Below are positions 1 through 8,737 of a stretch of DNA of 34,273 nt, piece after piece (the stretch's first letter is position 1; every line of letters begins with the position of its first letter). The position numbers were made by a program, and so were the translations under genes. Under the pieces are notes generated by a model. It was not told where the DNA came from. It did no database searches and saw only the letters and a program-made list of their open reading frames with translations. The stretch lies in IMG/VR virus record IMGVR_UViG_3300033155_001273, positions 1 to 34,273 of that record. The stretch is one strand, 5' to 3'. Origin of the DNA: a virus.

Positions 1-3000
1 CCCTTCTGGAGCTCGTAGACGTCGCCGGTCGCGATCTTCTTCATAACGCCGGCAGCGGTCTCGGGGGTGATGCCCAACGACTCCGAGAATGCACGGGCGA
101 AATCGTAGATGGCTTTCAAGGCACGCTCGGCCACGGTCAGCTTCTTCTCGCCCTCGAAATGCTTCTCCGCAAGCTGTTGGTAGGCTTTAGCTGCTTTCTC
201 CTCGGTCCCGTACTCCTTGAGGATGGCCTGGCGCTGCTTCTCCTCCAGAACGTTGTGGAAGGCGAAGTGGAAGGACTCGTGGTAGAGGGTGTCTGGAGTC
301 GCGTGAGGCGCCACGAGGCTGATTATGTGGGCCCCGGTAGCCTCGTAGAAGGTGTAGCTGCCCTTGACTACAGCGGTGCCGGCGGCGAGGCGGGCCCTGA
401 CCTCATCAGGATCCATCTTGTAGGCTTTCGCCATTCGCTGAATGCTTGCCTCGCTGTGGACCTTCGGCGCGGTGAAGTTGACCTGGAGGACGGGTTGGCC
501 CTTACGTGTTACCTGGAAGCGGCCGGGCTTGGTTTGTCTGACGCCCCACCCCCTGAAGGTGCGTCGGATGTCCTGGACGGTTGGGAGCTTGGTTTCGGTT
601 GGTTTTTCTAGGGACTCCTGCCTGAAGTCTTTTGGGCGGGCCATTTGAGGCTTCGGCCCAAGCCCCATGTTGCCCTTGCCGGTCTTGCTGAGGAGAGCAA
701 CCGCATCATCGACGGTGGACAGATCAGTGAGAAGGCCACGTTCGATCGCTGATTCTCGAACCTGATCTGTGTGGACCTCGACACTCTTCGCTCGAGCCTT
801 TGTTCCAGACACAGGCGCGGCTGTGGGTTTCGGGGCACGGAAGTATGGAAGAATATCCCTGTTCTCATCCGGCACAAACCACTTGCCGGTTTTCGGGTGT
901 CGCTCGTAGACTTGAACCAGACCCTTCATCTCTTTTAAGAATTCGTATTGCCTCTCATGCTCCTCTCGTTCGGCCTCGATGTTCTCGTTCGCGTACTCTG
1001 CCTGCGCTCGGGCCACTTCGATGCCGTAACGCATCCCGGCCTCGTTGATCGCAAAGCCGTCCGGGTCGATTCGTCCAGGCAGGACGCGGTAGGCGCCATC
1101 GACCTTCTCGACGACACCGAGCTTCACAAACTCCTCGATCGCATCATTGACCCTGGCTATTCTGATGCCGGCCTTACCAAAGCCGGTCATCTCCATGAGC
1201 TTCTCCTGTACCTCGTCCCCTGTCAGTAATTTACCTTCATTTTGGGTGAGTACGGCAGCTACGGCCTTGGGGTACTCTGAGGTGTTTTTGGTTTGCTGGA
1301 TGCGTGATGCCTGTTTGGGCTTGAAGGTAATAGCAGGGGCGGCTTCACCCGTAACGGGGGCAATGGGTGCCGGGACCGCTCCTGCCGGTTCTATCCCGGC
1401 TTGTCCTTCTTCCTCCTTCGCAGCGATACGGTCAATCTCTGCCTCTTCACCCACCGGCACCGGAGCCCCAATCTCGTCGAGGTCGGCCTGTGTGGGCTGT
1501 ACCGGCTGTTCTATCCCCCCGGGCGCCACAAGGCCCTCTAACGGCGCGGAAGGTTGGGCCTCAGTAGCGGGCACGGCGCCCTCTGGAGCGGCAGGGAGCG
1601 GCCCAGGCTCCTCGATGGGCACCATTCCAGGCTCTACGGCGGCCTCGTCCTCCGGCAAGACACTCAAATCCTCCTGGTCTGGCTGTTCCATGCCACCAGA
1701 GAGGAAGGTTTCGGCCTCTTCTGCCGCTTGCTCGAGCTGCACGATCGCATCCTCGAGTGTCACATCGGCGCGGCCCTCGATAATCCGCTCAAGGTCGATC
1801 TCCTGGCCCTGGGCCCATGCGAGGCGGTCGTTGCCCTCGAGCCACAGAGGGGCGGCATTCCAGCGGGCGTTGTTGCGGACCTCTGGAGGAATGGTGGGTC
1901 CTTCCGGCCCCCCTGCCGGCGGGAGGAGATCTTCGCCAACAGGTGCCGCAGGACCGGATGGACCCTCAATCGGTGCTACGCCTTGTTCTATCGGCGGCAT
2001 TGGCTCGAATTCAGGTACGGCAAGGGGTTGATCGCCGGGGACTCCCTCGGCCTGTTGGATGTTGCCGGGGCCGGCGCCGCCCATGATCCCACCAATGAGG
2101 GCCCCTTGAATCATCGACTCAATCACCTGGGAGATGTTTTGCTCTATGCCCTCTGGAGTCAGCCAGCTTACCTTCTCGAGCTCGCCCTTCTCTGCATGGG
2201 CTATGTCGACCGCGGTTTGCTCAACGAGTGTTTGGATCCCCTCGGTTCCGGCCTCCTCGAGCGCCTGGCGGCCACCGGACATTACACGCGCAACGAGCGC
2301 CTTCTTGAACGTGTCGCGGACGATAGGCACCCTCTTGAGGAGGTTAGCGATAGGCATGGCCTCGAGTGCGCCGGCCATTACGCCGTAGGTGGCCGCAATG
2401 ATGTCCGCTTCCGGGCCCTCGAATCCGGCACGGGCCAGGTCCTCAGAGATAGAGCCGGTTTCCAGGCCAGCGCCGGCAGCAAAGACAAGCCCCGTACCTA
2501 TCCCACCAGCTACCGCAGCTGTGCCGGCGCCACCGACGCCAGCCAGGGCAGCGGCTCCAGCGATACCGCCAGGCAGCAGGCCAGCCCCGACGATCGAGCC
2601 CATGATCGGGGTCTGTGTCCCGAGGGCCTGTGCGACGTACATGGTGAAGTCGTCCCACCCGTGGACATCGCCAAACTCACCGACCCTCGGGGGCGGAGCC
2701 ATGAGCTCGGAGCCCACAGAGAGATCCGTAGCCATCTCACGGGCCGCATCCCCAACCTCGGTGCCTTTATTTGCGAGGTAGCCGCCGGTCTTGGTTTGGA
2801 AGAGTGGATTTGTGTAGCCGATTCCGGTCGCGCCAGCCACAGTTGGAGAGTTTGCCAGGAACCCGGCGCCGTTCTCTATAGCGATGCCCGCCGCCCTGGT
2901 AAAGAACGCAGCGGTCTTCGAATTCGATCGCTCGAGGGCCCGGCCGTACTCAGCTACCGTGGTAGCGGCCTTCTGTGTCGGGAGGTTTGACGCTACCCCG

Positions 3001-3389
3001 GCGATAACGCCGACCTTCTCCAGCGCATCCCAAATGTCGGTGCCACTCCTAACAAACGGCGAATCCCAATGGCTCTCCGTCTCCTGCTCGTTTGCCTCGT
3101 CGTCCCCAGTAATCAGCTCACGGAGAGTGCGGCGCTCGGGGGGAGCAATCTGATCCCAGTAGGCGCCGGTGCTCCTGGCTTCCTCATTGAAGCGCCTCTG
3201 TCGCTCGATCCTCGGCAGGGCGAGAAACTCAGGGTCGTCGCGGAGGTTGTGGAGGCGGGTCCTCTGGTTCATGGCCTCGAACCCGCCGAATTTTTCGTAG
3301 TCATTCAGCAGGTTTTCGATGTACAGCCTAGAGGTGCCATCCGGGAAGGCTACGACCTCTCCGCCGGGGAATCGGAGCCGGAGGGTCAT
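1..3389 (-). CDS. Giant multidomain polyvalent-type virion protein with HESFH metallopeptidase motif (3' end beyond window)
   Basis: The frame is open for 1129 codons and runs off the left edge. The ATG at 3389 overlaps the TGA of the preceding gene (ATGA). In order I see: a charged N-terminus; a Gly/Ala-rich, helix-prone hydrophobic region at about residues 250-350 that could be membrane-active; a Pro/Glu-rich linker at about 455-690 interrupted by a folded-looking stretch at 500-565; a winged-helix-like segment at about 700-775; charged helices; and HESFH at 1037-1041, an HExxH zinc-protease signature preceded by strands as in zincin-like domains. Giant proteins mixing proteases and other enzymatic domains at the end of podovirus structural operons are usually packaged and injected with the DNA. 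The role as an ejected effector is inferred; the protease motif and domain order are seen. More domains are likely beyond the window. Confidence 0.8.
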   Translation of the reverse strand, partial: MTLRLRFPGGEVVAFPDGTSRLYIENLLNDYEKFGGFEAMNQRTRLHNLRDDPEFLALPRIERQRRFNEEARSTGAYWDQIAPPERRTLRELITGDDEANEQETESHWDSPFVRSGTDIWDALEKVGVIAGVASNLPTQKAATTVAEYGRALERSNSKTAAFFTRAAGIAIENGAGFLANSPTVAGATGIGYTNPLFQTKTGGYLANKGTEVGDAAREMATDLSVGSELMAPPPRVGEFGDVHGWDDFTMYVAQALGTQTPIMGSIVGAGLLPGGIAGAAALAGVGGAGTAAVAGGIGTGLVFAAGAGLETGSISEDLARAGFEGPEADIIAATYGVMAGALEAMPIANLLKRVPIVRDTFKKALVARVMSGGRQALEEAGTEGIQTLVEQTAVDIAHAEKGELEKVSWLTPEGIEQNISQVIESMIQGALIGGIMGGAGPGNIQQAEGVPGDQPLAVPEFEPMPPIEQGVAPIEGPSGPAAPVGEDLLPPAGGPEGPTIPPEVRNNARWNAAPLWLEGNDRLAWAQGQEIDLERIIEGRADVTLEDAIVQLEQAAEEAETFLSGGMEQPDQEDLSVLPEDEAAVEPGMVPIEEPGPLPAAPEGAVPATEAQPSAPLEGLVAPGGIEQPVQPTQADLDEIGAPVPVGEEAEIDRIAAKEEEGQAGIEPAGAVPAPIAPVTGEAAPAITFKPKQASRIQQTKNTSEYPKAVAAVLTQNEGKLLTGDEVQEKLMEMTGFGKAGIRIARVNDAIEEFVKLGVVEKVDGAYRVLPGRIDPDGFAINEAGMRYGIEVARAQAEYANENIEAEREEHERQYEFLKEMKGLVQVYERHPKTGKWFVPDENRDILPYFRAPKPTAAPVSGTKARAKSVEVHTDQVRESAIERGLLTDLSTVDDAVALLSKTGKGNMGLGPKPQMARPKDFRQESLEKPTETKLPTVQDIRRTFRGWGVRQTKPGRFQVTRKGQPVLQVNFTAPKVHSEASIQRMAKAYKMDPDEVRARLAAGTAVVKGSYTFYEATGAHIISLVAPHATPDTLYHESFHFAFHNVLEEKQRQAILKEYGTEEKAAKAYQQLAEKHFEGEKKLTVAERALKAIYDFARAFSESLGITPETAAGVMKKIATGDVYELQK

Positions 3390-4285
3390 TGGCGCCTGGC
3401 CGGATTAATCTGTCCGTCTCCACCCACGGCGTACTCATTCGCATCTTGGATTTCAGATCCAGTAAATATATCAAAAGCCTGCCCTTTAAGTCGGCCCTCT
3501 CTGGCACGGGCAAGATACTCAAGATATTGGGTTATGTGAGGCCCAAGCCTCGTCTTAGCAAGATCAGACACCTCACTGTCTATAAATTTTTGAACGATAG
3601 CGTCCCAGTTGTTGCCCTTAAATTCTGTCTCCAGTTCCGGCCAAAACTGGACAACCTCAGTCATTACTTTTGCAGCAAGAGTACTCGCCTTCTCTTCTTG
3701 CCCCATCGCAAATTTATCCCATTGCGCCTTTCCTGTTGCCGTCATGTTGCCCCTGGCGCTGGCACGAACGGACTGTTCGAGAATCGGATCTGTTGGGATA
3801 CCGCCGGCCTGGGCCGTCATTCGGTCTGCGGAAGTCATCGCTGGTTTCGGAGCGATCATCATGGGATCTTTGCCGGGAACCGACATGGTGCCACCGGCCT
3901 CTATCCCGCGTCCTGTCATCAGCGTGTCAGACTTCTTGAGCCGATCCATAGCGATCTTGTGTTCCTCGTCCTCTTTCATCTGTTGCATGATGAGCTTCGC
4001 CGCGGCCTGGTCCTCACCGGAGACGCCCGCACGCCTCGAGGGGCCGTAGTGAGTGAATCTGCCACCTGGGGAGATCGACCGCTCACGACGATGGCGCGGG
4101 GTCATCAGGAAGTCGTAGAGGTCCTGGAGAGTGCTGCCCCGCGGCTCCTCTGACGGGTCCGGGCCCAGGCCGGACATATCGAGCTCTCGCGGTCCGCCGG
4201 GGACATTTGGAGGCATTGGCGGAGGACCATAGCCCCCAGTCTCGTAACCGCGCATGAGGATGTCGAGCATTTGTGGGTCAATCAT
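3386..4285 (-). CDS. Hypothetical internal virion-like protein (299 aa)
   Basis: I do not recognise this family. The N-terminus (to about residue 60) is rich in Gly, Pro and Met; residues 90-290 look helical and charged, with a hydrophobic stretch around 200-220 (KVMTEVVQFWPELE). There is no signal peptide and no clear membrane helix. It sits between another Gly/Met-rich gene and the giant protein, overlapping the latter by four bases, so the two are probably translationally coupled. Position suggests an internal core or ejection protein, by analogy with the T7 gp14-gp16 region, but no residue-level similarity supports that directly. Confidence 0.7.
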   Translation of the reverse strand: MIDPQMLDILMRGYETGGYGPPPMPPNVPGGPRELDMSGLGPDPSEEPRGSTLQDLYDFLMTPRHRRERSISPGGRFTHYGPSRRAGVSGEDQAAAKLIMQQMKEDEEHKIAMDRLKKSDTLMTGRGIEAGGTMSVPGKDPMMIAPKPAMTSADRMTAQAGGIPTDPILEQSVRASARGNMTATGKAQWDKFAMGQEEKASTLAAKVMTEVVQFWPELETEFKGNNWDAIVQKFIDSEVSDLAKTRLGPHITQYLEYLARAREGRLKGQAFDIFTGSEIQDANEYAVGGDGQINPARRQ

Positions 4286-4295
4286 AGCTTCCCCC

Positions 4296-5153
4296 TCACC
4301 GAGCGTAGAGCATCATCAGTTTGTTGCGGTTGGCGGCATTGATGGACTCTTGATCCATCTCTTGATCGTATCGGTATCTGTCGTAGTCGGTGCCGGCATC
4401 GAACCCGCCCCATCCGTGTTCCTGTTTGGCGCCCCACGCTCCGTACCGCCGACGCTCAGAATCCTCGAAGGCACGCAGCTCAAGCTCCGCGGCCTTCATC
4501 CTGCGATCGGCGTCGGCCTGTGCAGCTTGGAAATCGTACTGGTGTTGGAGAGCCGCGAAGTCACGGTCACGACCACGCTCAGACTCTCCCAGGGTGCCCA
4601 TGTAGCCACCGCCGAGCCCGCCGCCGGATGACAGCATCCCCAGGCCACCAAACTTCCGGGCTGCATCAGCCATCTCGCCGCCCATACGCTCGTCCAGGTA
4701 GGCTCCAGTAGCCGCTACCACCGCCCGCGTATCGACATTGGCGCCCGTGTTGCCCACGCCGCCCCATGAGCCGCCTTCCCAGTCTTCCCACCCAGGGATG
4801 TCCCGCATGTCTGGGATACCTGGCAACGTACCGGCCTCGGCGTCTCTACGGGCCTTCATCAGCCAGCCGGGGGTGTTGTTCACATGGGCCCCCTGCGGCG
4901 TGTGGGTTTTGCCAGTTGGAGCCATGGGCTTGACCCAACCATTCCCCGCCCCGGTCCCATACCCGATGTTCAAAGCGCCCTGGGCAGGGGATGCGCTGTT
5001 TGGGGTTGAGCGTCCCCCTGACGGCCGGAGGTAGGTTCCGGTTCCGGGCCCGGTTCCGCCGTAGGACGGGTTGGACATTCCGGGCCCAAAGCGTCCCCCG
5101 GTCCCGCCCCGGTATCTATTCGGATCCTGCGCGTATGGTGTGTCGTAAGGCAT
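4296..5153 (-). CDS. Gly-rich hypothetical virion protein (285 aa)
   Basis: Unrecognised. The first 100 residues are low complexity, dominated by Gly, Pro, Ser, Thr and Tyr, and look disordered. A second Gly-rich patch lies at about residues 170-190 (GLGMLSSGGGLGGGYMG), followed by a long charged helix with many Glu, Arg and Ala (about 190-240), probably a coiled coil. The C-terminus is Asp/Tyr-rich. The alternation of flexible glycine segments and a helical rod is common in phage internal or ejection proteins. The gene is spaced 10 bases before the next one and 3 bases after the previous one, so it is part of one transcription unit. Confidence 0.7.
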   Translation of the reverse strand: MPYDTPYAQDPNRYRGGTGGRFGPGMSNPSYGGTGPGTGTYLRPSGGRSTPNSASPAQGALNIGYGTGAGNGWVKPMAPTGKTHTPQGAHVNNTPGWLMKARRDAEAGTLPGIPDMRDIPGWEDWEGGSWGGVGNTGANVDTRAVVAATGAYLDERMGGEMADAARKFGGLGMLSSGGGLGGGYMGTLGESERGRDRDFAALQHQYDFQAAQADADRRMKAAELELRAFEDSERRRYGAWGAKQEHGWGGFDAGTDYDRYRYDQEMDQESINAANRNKLMMLYAR

Positions 5154-5156
5154 TTT

Positions 5157-5804
5157 CTATCTCCCACCCATGTACCGCATGCGTTCACGGCCACTCATGC
5201 CGCGCTTGGCGCGATTGCCAGCCATGAATTCTTTTCTATCGACTCTTTGAGGCAGGCCGAGCAGCCCTCGCTGATACTCCGCCCATTCTTTCGCCTTTTC
5301 CCGAAGTGCCTGTAGCTCCTGGGAGTTCATAAAGTTTGAGGCGGGCCCCCACGACCCGAAGCCTTGCTCCACAAAATTGATGTGCTGTTCGACGCCAGGA
5401 TACTTCGAGAGGGCGTAGGTGCCCTCCGGCTCATCCTCTCGTCTCTTGCGGGTGTAGCCGAGCTCCATCCCAAGCCTGGCATCATTCGCCATCGAGTTCG
5501 CCATCTTCTGCCGGCGCTCATAGTTCCCAGGCATGTCGTACTCACTGGTGCTCCAGGGGGCCTTTTCAGCCGGTGGGTTGCCGATGTAGCCGGTAAACCC
5601 CTCCGCGAATGGATCACGCTGGATGGTGAATTCCGAAAGGGACCTCATCTGGCCGAGAAGCTCTCGTTCGGCGGTCTGGAGCTGCTCCCGCGCTCGCGCC
5701 GGGTCCATGCCGGCCTTCACGAGCTTTTCTTGAGCCCCTGCGCTCTTGATGGCATCCAGCATGGACATCATGTTTTCCATCTCGGGGGTCATGCCAACAG
5801 GCAT
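5157..5804 (-). CDS. Helical hypothetical virion protein (215 aa)
   Basis: Unrecognised. The N-terminus is Met-rich (MTPEMENMMSMLDAIK) and probably amphipathic; residues 25-60 look like a charged helix. The rest is polar and basic, ending in a Gly/Arg/Met-rich tail (MSGRERMRYMGGR) that could touch DNA. No membrane segment, signal peptide or catalytic motif is visible. It starts one base after the stop of the upstream gene and belongs to the run of four small genes that precede the giant protein, which is the only hint of a virion-internal role. Confidence 0.68.
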   Translation of the reverse strand: MPVGMTPEMENMMSMLDAIKSAGAQEKLVKAGMDPARAREQLQTAERELLGQMRSLSEFTIQRDPFAEGFTGYIGNPPAEKAPWSTSEYDMPGNYERRQKMANSMANDARLGMELGYTRKRREDEPEGTYALSKYPGVEQHINFVEQGFGSWGPASNFMNSQELQALREKAKEWAEYQRGLLGLPQRVDRKEFMAGNRAKRGMSGRERMRYMGGR

Positions 5805-5805
5805 T

Positions 5806-6261
5806 TTAGCCTCCAGACATCAGCGCATCGAGTATCGCGGGGTCGAAGCCGCCCCCTCCGCCGCCGGAGCTGCGATTCCCCATTGTCGGTCCGCGCCTGA
5901 AGCCCCGCTGTTTGGGCTTGTATGTTTCGGGGTGAAGCCCCCTGTTGCTCTGTCGCCACTTCTCGGTTTCCTCGCGCTTCTTCGCCCAATGATCCTGGAC
6001 CTCCTGTTGCCAGGGGGCATAGACGTTCTGGCGCCACGCGGGGTCATCGTAGGTTTGCTGGTTGATCCAGTCCCCCTTTACGAGATACTCCCACTCCCCA
6101 GGGCTGGTGCCGTGGCGCGACTGTGGTTTGAGAGCGTCACGGACGGCCCGTTGCCAGTCGCCCTCGCTCCAGTCACCCCGCATTTCCTTCTTCTCGCGTT
6201 CCAGCCTTTGCCGATTTTGCGTGTACGCTCCGAGCCACACCGGGGGATTTTCGATTGGCAT
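5806..6261 (-). CDS. Hypothetical Trp-rich small virion protein (151 aa)
   Basis: Unrecognised. The protein is strongly polar and unusually rich in Trp and Arg, with repeated W-containing helical segments (for example DWSEGDWQRAVRDALK and DPAWRQNVYAPWQQEVQDHW). It ends in a glycine run followed by FDPAILDALMSGG. The C-terminal motif DPAILDALMSGG resembles the start of the 299-residue protein two genes further on (DPQMLDILMRGY), which may mark a shared short helix in this cassette. It begins one base after the upstream stop. Probably an internal or minor structural protein; function unknown. Confidence 0.68.
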   Translation of the reverse strand: MPIENPPVWLGAYTQNRQRLEREKKEMRGDWSEGDWQRAVRDALKPQSRHGTSPGEWEYLVKGDWINQQTYDDPAWRQNVYAPWQQEVQDHWAKKREETEKWRQSNRGLHPETYKPKQRGFRRGPTMGNRSSGGGGGGFDPAILDALMSGG

Positions 6262-6262
6262 A

Positions 6263-8737
6263 TCAACCTCCGCTGTCTTTCTTCATTTCTTTCCCTGTGG
6301 GCAGATAGCCCAATTCGAGACCCGTAATCTTCGCTCCGGTCGCATCTACCGTACCATGTGGAATTATAAGCACTTGAAGCATAATTTGGTCGAATCCCCT
6401 ACCGAGTCCGAAGATGAGCTTCCCGTCGCCCCACTCGCCGCCTTCCGGCATGGCCTGGGCAGGAACGTAGGTCCCGGCGGCCACCTGTGGCGGATACCAG
6501 TCGAGTTCCACATCAAAGGAGGTGTTGACGACGGTGATTCGATGCGCTCCATACTCAGTAAAGATATAGTCTCCGACCCTTCCGCGCACGAATGGGCGCA
6601 CCGGGCCGGGGTTAACGTAAATCTTTTCGGTATCATCCAGGTCATCATCGATCTCGATTTGGCTGTCGCCGGTCTTGGTGTAGTCAAGCGGGGTACGGAC
6701 TTGGGAGATGTCCTCGACGTAGAAATCGCACTGGTCAACGAGCCAGGGAAGATCAAAAGTGGCCCCTCCGGTTTGTGGCCCGAGGGCAATGTAGCGGCTC
6801 CAGGCGGTCTCGGTCCCCGTCACGCTCGAGGTGCCAACCGAAACGGACCCCACCTGATCGGTGTCAGTCTGCCAGTCGTCATCGGACTCTTCTCTGATGC
6901 GGACGGCAATATCCGGCCTCACGGTGGAGTCAGGATCCGCCCAGGTCCGCACCATAACCTCGTTCATGTCGCCCCGGATGCCTAGCGTCTGGAGGCGGAA
7001 TGAGCCGGTTTGAAGGTCCCCGCGGTAGTGGATGACCTCTCCAGAGGACGGTTCATCCTTGCCGGTGATCGCGCCGGCCAGGTCGAGGTTCACTGTCACG
7101 AGCTCGGCCGCGGCGCCGGAGACCCTCGCGTACCCGGCATGGATCCCGTCGTGGAGGCCGTCGATGATGAAGGCCGACCGTGGCTCATACGCCTCACCGT
7201 CGATCTCCACTTCCGGCAGCACGAGCTCCGTGATGCCCCCGGTGGAGTCGTTGACGAGCCACACGGTCCAGGGAGACTTCTGCCGGAAGATGAACAGAAC
7301 TTGGTAGGTTGGGTCGAATTGGAGCCATACCGACTCAGCCGAAGCGTCCCAGTCCTCGAACTGGCTCAAATCGAACAGGCTCTCGAGGCGTGAAACCCCA
7401 ACCGACATGGCGGTGTAGATCAGGCCATCGTCAGAGACCACGTAGCCCACCCCATTGAACGAGGCCAGGTTCGAGACCGGCTTGATGCCCTCGCCGTAGT
7501 CGTCGTGGTACATCCAAGGCGCCTGAGTCGAACCGGCGTCGGTGAGGAGGGTAAGCTGGTCTGTCTCGGCAATCAGGATGCCGCTATTAATCGAGGTCAT
7601 GTCGAGCAGGGAGCCGGTGCCTGGGAGATCGACGAAGAACCATCCAACACTCTCGAAGTCGTCGATGCTGCCCGGAGCTGCGTTCATTATCCGGCGCGGG
7701 TAGGGGTTCCAGAGGCCATTCGTGATGTTCCCTTCCGCATCCTCGTCGCCCTCGAACCACATGCACCCCCCGTAGACCATGTAGGCGCCAAACTGGGCAA
7801 AGCATTGGGCCCTGTACCTGTCAGAGATCGGCTGGAATGGGTTGAATGCTGGACGGCCGGCCCCGGTCACTGAGTAGCCGATGAGGAAGTCGTTCCCCAA
7901 GGTCACGAAGCGATCATCCCCGTAGCCAATGTCGGTGAACACCGCATCGTCGATGCCGGTTTGCTGCGCGAGCCAGGTCACACCGTCAGTTGAGGTTATG
8001 GTTTGGGCATCGCTGCCGACTGCCACCAGGAGACCGCCGCTGTAGGTGATGCTCTGGTAGTCGGAGACTGTCGGGGAGGTCCGTACCGAGTAGGAATCCC
8101 CATCGTCATCCGTGAAGAGAATTGTGGAATCGTCCCCGACGATGTAGAACCCGCCTGGGCCATAAACAACATCTCGGAGGGTTCCGCTTGCGGAGGCGCT
8201 TTTGCCATCCCATGACGCCCCATCGTCGGTGGAGACATAGACATTGGCAGGAGAGCCTCCCACGGCCATCAGCGTGCCGCTGTGATTGTGAATGGCACGA
8301 CCACCCCCGGCTGCGCTGAACGACCAAGTTAAGCCGTTGTCTGTGGTTCTGGTGGTGCCATTCACACAAACAGCACACCATATTTCAGAGGCGGCATAGG
8401 CTATCCCGTAGTGATGTTCGGTCCAGACATCCCCAACATAAATAGCCCCTTCGCGGAAATCCCACGAGACGCCATCTACGGATGAGGCAAAGACCCCTCC
8501 GGCGCAACAGGCCATGAACATATCCGGGCTGCGGGCGACATCCAGGAACTTTAGGTATCCGCCGCCGCTCGCCATCTCGAAGGTGTAGACCTGGAATCCC
8601 TCTTCCAGCTCTTGCCCGGTCGAGTAGAGGATCGTTCCAACGTCTCCAACGATGACGGCCACCGCAGGGCTGATGACCTCATCCCAGGCAATCGCCTCTA
8701 AATCAGGACTGGTGAGAGCGGCATCTAGGAAGCTCAC
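6263..8737 (-). CDS. Large tail (nozzle-like) protein with Asp-box repeats (824 aa)
   Basis: The N-terminal third carries repeated Asp-box (BNR-type) turns: SVDGVSW near residue 86, TDNGLTW near 131, STDDGASW near 168 and STDGVTW near 247. Each sits at the end of a short hydrophobic strand group, as in beta-propellers of sialidases and photosystem assembly factors. The C-terminal 500 residues are beta-rich without such repeats and end in a conserved-looking stretch (GKLIFGLGRGFDQIMLQV) with a short basic tail. The start overlaps the preceding gene's stop by four bases. Size, place after another large beta protein and before the internal-protein cassette suggest a tail nozzle or tubular protein B type role (T7 gp12 is itself a propeller). 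The Asp boxes are seen; the role is inferred. Confidence 0.75.
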   Translation of the reverse strand: MSFLDAALTSPDLEAIAWDEVISPAVAVIVGDVGTILYSTGQELEEGFQVYTFEMASGGGYLKFLDVARSPDMFMACCAGGVFASSVDGVSWDFREGAIYVGDVWTEHHYGIAYAASEIWCAVCVNGTTRTTDNGLTWSFSAAGGGRAIHNHSGTLMAVGGSPANVYVSTDDGASWDGKSASASGTLRDVVYGPGGFYIVGDDSTILFTDDDGDSYSVRTSPTVSDYQSITYSGGLLVAVGSDAQTITSTDGVTWLAQQTGIDDAVFTDIGYGDDRFVTLGNDFLIGYSVTGAGRPAFNPFQPISDRYRAQCFAQFGAYMVYGGCMWFEGDEDAEGNITNGLWNPYPRRIMNAAPGSIDDFESVGWFFVDLPGTGSLLDMTSINSGILIAETDQLTLLTDAGSTQAPWMYHDDYGEGIKPVSNLASFNGVGYVVSDDGLIYTAMSVGVSRLESLFDLSQFEDWDASAESVWLQFDPTYQVLFIFRQKSPWTVWLVNDSTGGITELVLPEVEIDGEAYEPRSAFIIDGLHDGIHAGYARVSGAAAELVTVNLDLAGAITGKDEPSSGEVIHYRGDLQTGSFRLQTLGIRGDMNEVMVRTWADPDSTVRPDIAVRIREESDDDWQTDTDQVGSVSVGTSSVTGTETAWSRYIALGPQTGGATFDLPWLVDQCDFYVEDISQVRTPLDYTKTGDSQIEIDDDLDDTEKIYVNPGPVRPFVRGRVGDYIFTEYGAHRITVVNTSFDVELDWYPPQVAAGTYVPAQAMPEGGEWGDGKLIFGLGRGFDQIMLQVLIIPHGTVDATGAKITGLELGYLPTGKEMKKDSGG

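Noticed and set aside
1554-2990. Long plus-strand open frame (478 codons) and a second one at 1147-2031
   Set aside because: Both lie opposite the giant minus-strand gene, have Arg/Ser/Pro- or Gly-skewed composition and no ribosome sites; they are shadows of the Ala/Gly/Pro/Glu codons of the real gene.
6062-6985. Plus-strand open frame of 307 codons crossing two minus-strand genes
   Set aside because: It spans the junction of two well-supported minus-strand genes with tight spacing and has no start signal or recognisable domain.
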